Under the pieces are notes generated by a model. The model was not told the DNA's origin. It was given only the letters and a program-made list of their open reading frames with translations, and searched no databases. A stretch of 64,000 bases of DNA from Myxococcales bacterium (GTDB lineage Bacteria; Myxococcota_A; Polyangia; Polyangiales; Houyiibacteriaceae). Where the stretch lies: contig JAOTYL010000016.1 of the NCBI GenBank assembly GCA_029861865.1, positions 22,127 through 86,126 on the forward strand, in the 5' to 3' direction. How positions within the stretch are numbered: position 1 is the first letter of the stretch; every line of letters starts with the position of its first letter. The position numbers and the translations under genes were made by a program. This document shows, in pieces, positions 1-7,400 of this stretch.

Positions 1-185
1 CCAAGGTGCAGGTGCTCGATGGGTCGATCGGAAAGAAGGTGTGCAATGCAGCCGCCGATCACCAGGCGGATCTGTTGTTCGTGGGGTCGCGTGGTCAGGG
101 AAGGCTCCGGGGTATGATGTTGGGCAGCACGCCTCAATACTGTCTCCGCTATTCTCCCGTCCCAGTGCTGGCAGTCCGGCCGTAA
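1..185 (+). CDS. Universal stress protein, C-terminal part (truncated by window edge)
   Basis: An open frame enters from the left edge (first full codon at base 3) and stops with TAA at 183-185. The 60 visible residues end in a typical UspA C-terminus: a GSRGQGRLRGMMLGST segment, which is the G-x9-G-[ST] ATP-binding signature, then SPVPVLAVRP. The start lies outside the window, so length and domain number are unknown. It converges on the APH/kinase gene at 193 with only 7 bases between stops. Other UspA genes lie at 14-17 kb, so this is part of a stress-protein-rich neighbourhood. Confidence 0.85.
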   Translation, partial: KVQVLDGSIGKKVCNAAADHQADLLFVGSRGQGRLRGMMLGSTPQYCLRYSPVPVLAVRP

Positions 186-192
186 CCCGATC

Positions 193-1731
193 TCAGGAAA
201 AGAGCTGCTCGATACGCCTCTGAGTTTCGAGGGGGGTTCGAGACGTGTCGAGACGCTCGTGCTCGGCTCCGGGGAGCTCGACTACAGGCTCGTATTTCTT
301 CGCGAACTCATCGAATAGGGCAGAGCGCGCATCGCTTTCGTGCGGTCCACCACGTTCGCGTTGCTTCAAGCGGGCGAGGCAAACTTGGCGCGGGGAAACG
401 CACTCCACGAACGTGAATGGAACACCACGCTGTGACGCGAGTTCGTGAATCGACTGCCGCATGGCGCGCGTTCGAAACGACGCGTCGACGACGACGGGAC
501 GCCCCGAGTCGACGACGACTCCAGCCCGGCGTAGGAGCTCATCATACACTTCGTGGGTGGACTTTTCCGAATAAGGCCCCGACCAGACGTCGCTCTTCAT
601 CGTTTCGGTAGGGCTCGTGCCCCTCAGGCGCTTTCGCGTTCGATCGGAGCTGATGACCGGCGCCGCCAAAAGCTCTCCGATCGCGTCCGCCGCGGTGCTC
701 TTGCCGCTCGCGATCATCCCGCCGACGGCGACTACTCGCGGGCTCACGAGCGGAGGTCTTTCGAAGGCTAGCGACAACACGAAGTAGCGCCGGGCCTCCC
801 GCCCTGCGCGGTCTCGCGCCTTTAGAGAGGCTTCTGCGTCCGCGGCAAAGATCGCCGAGACCTTTCCACGGACGAAGGCTCGATAGCTCTCATAGAAATT
901 GACCACCGAGTAAAGATCGTAGTCATCGGACTGCCGCGCGTAACCGGCAAGAAGCCTTTCCGCGAGGTCGACGTGCCCGTGCCAGGCGAAGTCCATCGAA
1001 AGAAACGCGATGTCTGCGCAGACATCGGCGTAACGAAAGCGTTCGTTGAACTCGATGCAGTCGATGATCGCAATAGAGTCGTCACCTCCGAAGTACACGT
1101 GTTCGAGCCGCAGGTCGCCGTGCCCGTCCCGAACACGGCCTGCGGCCACGCGCGCTGCAAAGCGGGCTTCGTCCTCCAGGGTGGCGAGCTGCCAAGCCTC
1201 CACTTCACGGGCCTCGTCCGCACTGAGGTATTCGTGAATCACTCCGCGCGTCTGTTCGAAATTTTCACGAACGTTGCGACGGATCACCTCTACCTGTCCG
1301 TACCGCGAAGTCTCTGCGTCACAGCGAGCGCCTGCATGGAAAGTGACGATATGCGAAGCGAGCCGGTCCACGTCTTTTGGCTGGAGCTCACCCGCTTGAA
1401 GCAATACATCGGCCCGCTGGTCGTCAGGGAGTCGTCTCATGTGAACGGCCCAATCGACTATTTCGCCGTCTCCGGACAAGCGGTGGACCCCGGATGCACT
1501 TCGCGTAACCGGTACGACGCCCAGATAGACATCGGTCGCCAGTCTCGCGTTGAGTTGAACTTCCGCGTGACACGCATGGCGTCGCTTTTCGATCGTCGTG
1601 AAGTCGAGAAAGCCGAGGTTCACGGGGCGCTTGATCTTGAAGACCTCAGTATCGCCCAAGAACACCCACGAAATGTGAGTTTCGATCAACTCGAGGCCGG
1701 TGGCTTCGAGGTCGGCTTTCAGCTTTTCCAT
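193..1731 (-). CDS. Bifunctional aminoglycoside-phosphotransferase-like / P-loop kinase protein
   Basis: 512 aa. The N-terminal part (about 1-320) is an APH-like kinase fold (COG2187 type), with the Brenner-type motif HGDLRLEH and a following IIDCIEFNERFRYADVCADIAF segment that supplies the metal-binding Asp. The C-terminal part (about 330-512) is an adenylate/gluconate-kinase-like P-loop domain (COG0645 type) with Walker A GMIASGKST. The same architecture is found in Rv2004c, a DosR-regulon protein of Mycobacterium tuberculosis whose neighbours include universal stress proteins; here a UspA gene is adjacent. The substrate is unknown. The ATG at 1731 was chosen because MEKLKADLEATGLELIETHISWVFL matches the family N-terminus. 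Confidence 0.85.
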   Translation of the reverse strand: MEKLKADLEATGLELIETHISWVFLGDTEVFKIKRPVNLGFLDFTTIEKRRHACHAEVQLNARLATDVYLGVVPVTRSASGVHRLSGDGEIVDWAVHMRRLPDDQRADVLLQAGELQPKDVDRLASHIVTFHAGARCDAETSRYGQVEVIRRNVRENFEQTRGVIHEYLSADEAREVEAWQLATLEDEARFAARVAAGRVRDGHGDLRLEHVYFGGDDSIAIIDCIEFNERFRYADVCADIAFLSMDFAWHGHVDLAERLLAGYARQSDDYDLYSVVNFYESYRAFVRGKVSAIFAADAEASLKARDRAGREARRYFVLSLAFERPPLVSPRVVAVGGMIASGKSTAADAIGELLAAPVISSDRTRKRLRGTSPTETMKSDVWSGPYSEKSTHEVYDELLRRAGVVVDSGRPVVVDASFRTRAMRQSIHELASQRGVPFTFVECVSPRQVCLARLKQRERGGPHESDARSALFDEFAKKYEPVVELPGAEHERLDTSRTPLETQRRIEQLFS

Positions 1732-1777
1732 GGCGTCCGTATGCTGGACGACACCATACCAGTCGAACGCAAATCAC

Positions 1778-1824
1778 GTCGACGCGACGCATTTCTCGCG
1801 CAGCTCGTACTGTCGACGCAGCGC
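1778..1824 (+). promoter_or_regulatory. Direct repeat, possible activator sites upstream of a sigma-54 promoter
   Basis: GTCGACGCGACGC (1778-1790) and GTCGACGCAGCGC (1812-1824) differ at two of 13 bases and start 34 bases apart, about three helical turns. They lie 65-110 bases upstream of the -24 element at 1890, where enhancer-binding proteins usually bind. Whether they are true activator sites is inference. Confidence 0.35.
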
Positions 1825-1889
1825 TTGCGCTACGATCATCCCCGCGACCTCCAAGGACGGGTTCCTGTGGCGCGAAGGCCGACTTCAAT

Positions 1890-1905
1890 GGGCACGGCCT
1901 TTGCT
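1890..1905 (+). promoter_or_regulatory. Sigma-54 (-24/-12) promoter of the host-attachment gene
   Basis: GGGCACGGCCTTTGCT matches the sigma-54 consensus TGGCACG-N4-TTGCW at 11 of 12 defined positions, with GG at 1891-1892 and GC at 1903-1904 exactly 10 bases apart. The predicted start near 1915 leaves a leader of about 14 bases that still contains the GAAGGG ribosome site before the ATG at 1929. Confidence 0.65.
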
Positions 1906-1928
1906 TAGGTAGGATCGAAGGGTTCGAC

Positions 1929-2378
1929 ATGGCAACGACATGGGTATTGGTTGCACACGGGGCAGGTGCTCGTGTGTTTGAGAATTTGGGGCCCGGGAAG
2001 GGGTTACGGCTGTTGGAGGGGATCGACCACCCAGAAGGGCGCCTCCAGGACGGTGATTTCGACGCAGATCGGCCTGGGCGATCGTTTCGGCGGGATGCGG
2101 GGGACGCTCGGCGGGCCGCCATGAGCCGTTCCGAGGGGCCTCACGAGCGCGCGGTTTCCGATTTTGCGCGGGAATTGGCCAGCAGGTTGCGGCAGGCTCG
2201 CACCACGGGTCAGTACGACCGTCTGGTGCTCGTCGCTCCTCCAAAGTTCCTGGGGCTGCTGCGGTCTTCACTCGATGCGCCGACTGAGCGGTGCGTCGTC
2301 GGAACGCTCGACAAGGATCTCGCTGCGAGCGACGAAGAAGAGCTCACCAGGCAGCTTGGTGAGGTGCTCGCGGTCTGA
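1929..2378 (+). CDS. Host attachment protein family (baeRF / eRF1-like domain)
   Basis: 149 aa, the usual length for the 'protein required for attachment to host cells' family. It starts MATTWVLVAHGAGARVFE, the typical first beta strand with the AxxARVF motif, followed by the charged DADRPGRSF segment and a C-terminal half with LVLVAPPKFLGLLRSSL and DLAASDEEELTRQL. The family belongs to the bacterial/archaeal eRF1-like group thought to act on stalled ribosomes; the 'attachment' name is historical. A GAAGGG ribosome site precedes the ATG, and a strong sigma-54 promoter lies just upstream. The CBS gene follows 43 bases later on the same strand, probably one transcript. Confidence 0.85.
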   Translation: MATTWVLVAHGAGARVFENLGPGKGLRLLEGIDHPEGRLQDGDFDADRPGRSFRRDAGDARRAAMSRSEGPHERAVSDFARELASRLRQARTTGQYDRLVLVAPPKFLGLLRSSLDAPTERCVVGTLDKDLAASDEEELTRQLGEVLAV

Positions 2379-2421
2379 TTTTCAATCGTCTGCGAACAAA
2401 TGACATAGGTGAGGTAAAGAG

Positions 2422-3186
2422 ATGGCCAACTTCGAAATGCCCGTAACCGAGTACATGAGCAGCCCCGTGGAGACAATTCGCATCGGCGAAAGCTTGATCG
2501 CAGCCAATGAGTCGTTCTCGAAACAAGGGGTATCCGCCCTCGGCGTCGTCAACGATGAAGGGAAGCTCAAGGGTGTCGTTTCGCGAACCGACATCTTGCA
2601 TGCAGCCGTTTTCACCGAGGGACAGACGTTCCGAGTGCCAGACCGGCCCGTCGAGGAAATCATGCAATCGCCGGCGATCCAGCTGACTCCCGACGATCCG
2701 CTCTCGGCCGCCGCCAAGGCAATGCTCAAACATCGTGTCCATAGAGTGTTCGTCACGCGCTCGGGGAAGCTGGAGGGCGTGGTGTCGACTCGTGACCTGA
2801 TGCGTGCGGTTCGTGAGAAGCGCATCAAGACACCGATCGCCGAGATCGCGTCAAGCTCCGTGGTCAAAGTGAAGGCCGAGGACCCGATTGCACTGGCCGT
2901 CGACCGCCTCGATCTATCGAACAAGCACGGCCTCGTGGTGGTTGAGGGCGACTTCCCGGTGGGTATTTTCGATCAGGTGTGCGCGTTGGAGTCGCGCCGC
3001 CTGCCCCCACAGACCGCCGTCGAGCACGCCATGAACGTCCGCATTCTAATTCTACCTGCCGGCATCGGAATGGGTCGAGCCGCGGCGCAGGCCCTTGGGA
3101 TGAACGTGCGCCGAATCCTGATCGAAAACCAACGGGGAGTGACTGGGATCGTAGGTGGATTAGACTTCGCAAGAGTCATGACGTAG
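2422..3186 (+). CDS. Multi-CBS-domain protein
   Basis: 254 aa. Two clear N-terminal CBS repeats (about 8-64 and 73-130, each with the VTEYM/VEEIM-SP start and GVVSRTD/GVVSTRD end) are followed by two more divergent CBS-like units (about 138-190 and 196-254, ending GVTGIVGGLDFARVM). Such Bateman modules bind adenine nucleotides and regulate partner proteins; no catalytic domain is present. The start has an AGGTGAGGTAAAGAG ribosome site. It follows the host-attachment gene, and two further CBS proteins lie at 18-19.6 kb, so nucleotide sensing recurs in this stress region. Confidence 0.85.
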   Translation: MANFEMPVTEYMSSPVETIRIGESLIAANESFSKQGVSALGVVNDEGKLKGVVSRTDILHAAVFTEGQTFRVPDRPVEEIMQSPAIQLTPDDPLSAAAKAMLKHRVHRVFVTRSGKLEGVVSTRDLMRAVREKRIKTPIAEIASSSVVKVKAEDPIALAVDRLDLSNKHGLVVVEGDFPVGIFDQVCALESRRLPPQTAVEHAMNVRILILPAGIGMGRAAAQALGMNVRRILIENQRGVTGIVGGLDFARVMT

Positions 3187-3197
3187 CTGGCTCTGCG

Positions 3198-3256
3198 TCG
3201 ACCGGTAACTCGGACCCCGGCGCGGGACGGGCGTGCTCGCAATGGGGCCCCTCGGA
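3198..3256 (+). repeat. GC-rich leader of a (CAGYGN)n array, copy 1
   Basis: The stretch starting GTCGACCGGTAACTCGG and continuing CGGCGCG-GGACGGGCG-CTCG-GAACAGTG has a clear counterpart before the array at 24765 (GTCAACCGGTGGCTCGG ... CGGCGCGG ... GGACGGGCG ... CTCG ... GAACAGTG). It is not coding. It ends where the hexamer array begins, so leader and array look like one repeated module. Confidence 0.6.
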
Positions 3257-3368
3257 ACAGTGTCAGTGCCAGTGACAGTGCCAGCGACAGTGTCAGCGAC
3301 AGTGCCAGTGTCAGCGGCAGTGCCAGCGCCAGTGTCCGTGATGCTGTCAGCACCAGTGCCAGTGTGAT
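3257..3368 (+). repeat. Degenerate hexanucleotide array (CAGYGN)n, array 1
   Basis: About 18 consecutive units of CAGTGN or CAGCGN, with a few degenerate units near the right end. The period is a strict six bases while positions 4 and 6 of the unit vary (T/C and any base). It lies about 70 bases after the CBS gene stop and ends 15 bases before the four-helix-bundle cassette. Frame translations give only VPVP/TVTV/SASV-type low-complexity peptides, so it is not read as coding. Confidence 0.9.
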
Positions 3369-3383
3369 CTATCTTGGATCATC

Positions 3384-3461
3384 GTGATTTCCTTTCCGAG
3401 GGCCTTGGACCCCGGGCTTCGCCCTTCTGCGAGGGCCCAAGGCCCTCGGAAAGGAAATCAC
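3384..3461 (+). promoter_or_regulatory. 25-bp perfect hairpin masking the ribosome site of the first four-helix-bundle gene
   Basis: The left arm 3384-3408 (GTGATTTCC...CCTTGG) is perfectly complementary to the right arm 3437-3461 (CCAAGG...GGAAATCAC). The 28-base loop contains a small inner stem, GGGC-TTC-GCCC (3414-3424). The right arm carries the Shine-Dalgarno AAAGGA (3450-3455) and ends two bases before the ATG at 3464, so a folded mRNA would bury the ribosome site. Confidence 0.85.
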
Positions 3462-3463
3462 TC

Positions 3464-3790
3464 ATGGGACTCATCGTTCAGCAAAAGGCACTCGAGGCCG
3501 CGGCGGGGCTTCAGCCTCTTCTTCCGGTCATCAGAAAGGCCGATAGGGATCTGTTCGACCAGGTGCGACGGGCTATGAATAGCGTGGTGCTCAACATCGC
3601 CGAGGCCGAGGGGAATGACCCGGGAACGGCGAGGGCTCGATTCGCGAGCGCGTGTGGGTCGGCGAAAGAGGTGCGTGCGGGGCTCCAGCTCGCAGCGGCC
3701 TACGGCTACGTCGGCCCGAACCAATGCGCAGAGCTCGACATCGCGCTCGATGAGGTCTGCGCGATGTCGTGGAGACTCTCCGGGCGTTAG
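3464..3790 (+). CDS. Four-helix-bundle protein (S23 / 23S rRNA intervening-sequence protein family), copy A
   Basis: 108 aa, the usual family size. Family hallmarks visible are the central SVVLNIAEAEGN segment, RARFASACGSAKEVRAGLQLA, and the end LDEVCAMSWRL. The family (PF05635 / TIGR02436) includes proteins encoded inside 23S rRNA intervening sequences, and the Avd accessory protein of diversity-generating retroelements has the same fold; the function of orphan members is unknown. The ATG at 3464 was chosen over an upstream TTG because it sits nine bases after AAAGGA, directly behind the hairpin. Its stop overlaps the stop of the convergent copy B by three to four bases. A and B match at 54 of 93 aligned residues by hand count. 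Confidence 0.85.
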   Translation: MGLIVQQKALEAAAGLQPLLPVIRKADRDLFDQVRRAMNSVVLNIAEAEGNDPGTARARFASACGSAKEVRAGLQLAAAYGYVGPNQCAELDIALDEVCAMSWRLSGR

Positions 3791-4116
3791 CGTTTGGCCA
3801 AACACCACGTGATGGCACACACCTCGTCGAGCCTCCGGTCGAGGTGGGTCGCCGTCTCAGACCCGATGTACCCCCAGTCACTCGCGATATGAAGCGCGGC
3901 GCGGACCTCTTTGGCCGACCCGCAAGCGGTGGAAAACCGGGCCCGCGCATTCCCCGCATCACTCCCCCGAGCCTCCGCAATATTGAGCACCACACTCTGC
4001 GCGGCTCTCTTGAGCTGATCCGCCAGCGCCTTGTCCTGCCTCCGCACCACCCGGAGGAGCGGAGCGACTTCCTGCACCACCTTGCGGGCTCGAATGTAAA
4101 CGTTCTCTGATCCCAT
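3787..4116 (-). CDS. Four-helix-bundle protein (S23/IVP family), copy B, convergent paralogue
   Basis: 109 aa; it starts MGSENVYIRARKVVQEVAPLL and carries SVVLNIAEARGSDAGNARARFSTACGSAKEVRAAL and LDEVCAITW, clearly paralogous to copy A. The ATG at 4116 is preceded by AAGGAG (4129 to 4124, minus strand) with 7-base spacing. This ribosome site lies in the 3' arm of another long hairpin, so copy B has the same arrangement as copy A. A longer upstream start is open but would run through the hairpin and lacks a ribosome site. With copy A it forms an inverted tail-to-tail pair of about 0.8 kb bounded by hairpins. Confidence 0.85.
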   Translation of the reverse strand: MGSENVYIRARKVVQEVAPLLRVVRRQDKALADQLKRAAQSVVLNIAEARGSDAGNARARFSTACGSAKEVRAALHIASDWGYIGSETATHLDRRLDEVCAITWCLAKR

Positions 4117-4122
4117 GATTGA

Positions 4123-4199
4123 ACTCCTTGTGTTGGGTTTGGGCCCTGTTGGCCTCACCCCGCTGTGGTCAACAGGGCGCAAACCCAAAAACAAGGAGT
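4123..4199 (-). promoter_or_regulatory. Long imperfect hairpin masking the ribosome site of copy B
   Basis: Arms 4123-4151 and 4171-4199 pair over about 27 of 30 positions (blocks ACTCCTTGT/ACAAGGAGT, TTGGGTTTG/CAAACCCAA and GCCCTGTTG/CAACAGGGC), with small mismatches between blocks. On the minus strand the 3' arm contains AAGGAG, 7 bases before the ATG. Its sequence is unrelated to the hairpin at 3384-3461, so the structure, not the sequence, is conserved between the two genes. Confidence 0.8.
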
Positions 4200-4206
4200 C
4201 CCTAGG

Positions 4207-4403
4207 ACAGTGCCAGTGACAGCGACAGTGACAGTGACAGCGACAGCGACAGTGACAGCGACAGCGACAGTGACAGTGACAGTGACAGTGACAGTGACAG
4301 TGCCAGCGCCAGTGCCAGTACCAGTGCCAGCGACAGTGCCAGTGCCAGTGCCAGTGCCAGCGACAGCGACAGTGCCAGTGTCAGTGCCAGTGCTCGTGCC
4401 AGG
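4207..4403 (+). repeat. Degenerate hexanucleotide array (CAGYGN)n, array 2
   Basis: About 32 units of CAGTGN/CAGCGN, the longest array in the window, in the same orientation as array 1. Runs of identical neighbouring units (six CAGTGA in a row near 4275-4310) suggest local slippage or duplication. It starts eight bases after the copy B hairpin and ends nine bases before the stop codon of the glycogen synthase-phosphorylase gene. Arrays 1 and 2 thus bracket the four-helix-bundle cassette as direct repeats. Confidence 0.9.
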
Positions 4404-4411
4404 TCAGTGGC

Positions 4412-7400
4412 TCATAGCCACTTTTGGATGTGCATGCCTAGTGTTCCTGCGCGCATCTTCGTTCGTTGTCTGGGTCGCACTCGGAACCTCAGCTCGTGTC
4501 CACCGCTCGCTTCGACCGTGAAGGCTCCACGCCAGGTGCTTCGGTCTTCTTTCCCCTTAGCCTCGAACGGCACCAGGATTCGCGATGGCCTGTCGTGCGT
4601 CCGTGCTCCGAAAGCAACCACCGCTTCCACGTCGAGTTCCCGCGCGTCGAGGCCCGGGTGGTGGAGGGAGAGCTCGGCTGAAACCGTGGTGCCGACGATG
4701 AGCTCGTCTGCGCCGAGGCCTCCGAACCGCACGCTTTCCATTGCGATCTCGCCCCAATGCGCGCGCAGCCTCTCGGCGAGATCGGCCAGCGCAAAGAGTG
4801 GCCGGTAGTTCGATTCGCGGAGCGCCACCGCGTCTTTCATGGCCGGTTCGTAGAACATATCGGCATAGTCGGTCACCATTCGGCGAGATGAAAAGCGAGG
4901 AATGATACTTGCCATACTGGCCTTCATTCGCTCGACCCATTCGAGCGGTATGCCGGCATCGTTGCGCCGCTTGTAGGTGGGAAGAATTTCCGACTCAAGT
5001 AAGGCCATCGTGACGGCGCGATCGTATGCGCTCGGGTCGTGGATGGTCGTTGCCGGCAAGTCGATGACCCAGCCATTGTCACCCTCGTACCCCTCGATCC
5101 ACCAGCCGTCGTCGACGCTGAGGTTCAAGCAGCCGTTCATCGCGGCCTTCATGCCCGAAGTACCGCTTGCTTCGAGCGGGCGGGTTGGAGTGTTGAGCCA
5201 AACGTCGCACCCGGCGACCATTCGGCGGGCTTCGTCGATCGAATAGTTCTCGATGAAGATGACTTTTCCGACCAAATCGGGGTGTTTGGTGGCTTGATAG
5301 ACCCTCTGCAGTAGCGCCCTCCCTTGCCCGTCGGCGGGATGTGCCTTGCCGGCGTAGATCAGCGTGGCCCCGGGGTTTCCATCGACGAGCTTGGCCAGCC
5401 GTTCGGGCTCGCTGAGCAGAAGGTCTGCACGTTTGTAGGGTGCAAACCTGCGCGCGAAGCCGATGAAGAGTCGATCCTCGTCGAGTTGGGCGAGAATGTC
5501 CTGAAGCACCGAAAGGTTTTCGCGACGACGAGTCCACGTCTTGGTGAGGTGGTCCTTGAGCCAGCCGACGAAGTCCTGCCGAAGCTCCTGATGCACGCTC
5601 CATACCTCGGCGGGGTCATGGTGACGCAGCCACTCCCACCGGTCGGCGTCTTCGATCGAATCGCGCCAGTTTGGGCCCATCTCCCGCTCGGCCAATCGCT
5701 GCCATCGAGGAGCAAGCCAGCTTGGGACGTGGACACCGTTTGTGATGCTGGTGGACGGGACGTCGTCGGCGCTGTCCATATCGGGGTAGAACTGGAGAAA
5801 CATCTGGCGGGCGACCTCGCCATGCTTCGCACTTACTCCGTTGATGCGCCCGGAGCTCCTGACCGCCAACGCAGTGGTGCCGAACTCGTTGGGCTTCCCT
5901 TGGGGGGTGTGGCCCATCGCCATGAGGCGGGGCCAGTCTAGTCGCAGGACGTGCTCGAAACGTGACAAAAAAGGCCGCACCATCTCCTCGGGGAAATGGT
6001 CGTGCCCGGCCGGCACGGGTGTATGGGTCGTGAACACGGTCGTGTTGCGAATGTACTCGAACGCTTCCTGCGAGCGCAGGCCGTGCCGTTGAATCAGGTG
6101 CGCGGCACGCGCGATGAGCAGAAAGGCGCTGTGTCCCTCATTCATGTGAAACACGTCCGGATCGATGTCGAGTTCGGTGAGGAGCTGGTAACCTCCGAGG
6201 CCGAGGATCATCTCCTGCCGCAGCCGATGTTCCGGGTCACCGCCGTAGAGTCGATTGGTGATCGCGCGGTCCTCTGGCTTGTTGTCCGAGATGTCCGTAT
6301 CGAGCAAGAAGAGCGGGATCCGCCCGACCTTGAGCTGCCAGGCTTGCGCGTGCACGGGGCCTGTCGGCAGGGGGACGGTCACCTTGAGGGGCGCATAGGC
6401 GCCTGCCATGACTTGCTCGAAAGGTGGGTTCTGAAAGTCGTTGTTGTCTCCCCAAGCTTCCTGTTGACCGTCACGATCGATGAACTGGTGGAAGTAGCCC
6501 TCGTGGTAGGCAAGCCCAACAGCACACAATGGCAGGTTCAAATCGCTGGCGGCCTTCAGATGGTCGCCTGCGAGGATCCCGAGGCCACCGGAGTACAGCT
6601 TGAGAAAGCCTGCAATCCCAAACTCCATGCAGAAGTAGGCGATGCGAGGCTCCGGCATCTCGGTCGAGCTCGGCAAGCGCTGATGAACTTCTTCGACACT
6701 GCGCACGTACTCCGCGTCCATCGCGAGGTTCATGAGCCTGTCTGGCTTTACCTGGTCGAGAAGCGCGTGCGGGTTCTCCTCGAGCTCGAACCAGAGGGTC
6801 GGGTCGAGACGCTTGAAGAGCGCGGCCGCCTCGGGATGCCAGCGCCACCATAGGTTCGCCGCGATGTCTTCTAGAGGTTGCAGCTCGTCCGGGAGGGCGT
6901 TGGCGACGTTGAAAGTCCGAGTGTACGGCGGTGCCTCCTCTCCTTCGGCGCGGGGTAATCGTTCGACCAGGCCGAAAACGCCCGAGGTGTCAGTCGCGGC
7001 CGGCATCGACGGCACGCTGAGTCGCTCCATGGGGAGCTCTTTTCGCCTGGCCGCGCCTGCCGCTAATGCCCGGTGATGCGCGTCTTCGTAGTGGTCCATG
7101 AAGTTGGACCACGCGGTCAACGCAGCCGTCGCGAGGGATGCCCGCCGCAGGGACTCCCGATCCTCTGGAGAGAGATCGATGAATTCGACCAGAGCCGCAG
7201 TCAGGGTGTCGCTCACTTCATCGAAGGGAACCCCCTCTCGTTTGAGCACACGAACCCCGGTTCGATCACCGTCTCCCTGGCGGGCGACCCACCGACCAAA
7301 ACCCGCGCGATCCGTCGTGATGGCTGGGACGCCAAAGGCTACAGCCTCAAGCGGGGTGTATCCCCAGGGCTCGTAGAACGAGGGAAAGACACCGAGGTCT

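Noticed and set aside
973..1908. 311-aa plus-strand ORF opposite the APH/kinase gene
   Set aside because: A shadow of the well-supported minus-strand gene; no domain signal of its own.
3374..3463. Longer TTG-started reading of the first four-helix-bundle gene
   Set aside because: It would translate through the hairpin and extends the protein beyond the family length.
4207..4403. CRISPR-like periodic repeats
   Set aside because: Units are contiguous with no spacers, period is six bases, and no cas genes occur in the window.
4165..4521. ORFs through the arrays giving VPVPVP/TVTVTV peptides
   Set aside because: They arise from the hexamer period in every frame, lack ribosome sites, and differ between arrays only as the repeat differs.
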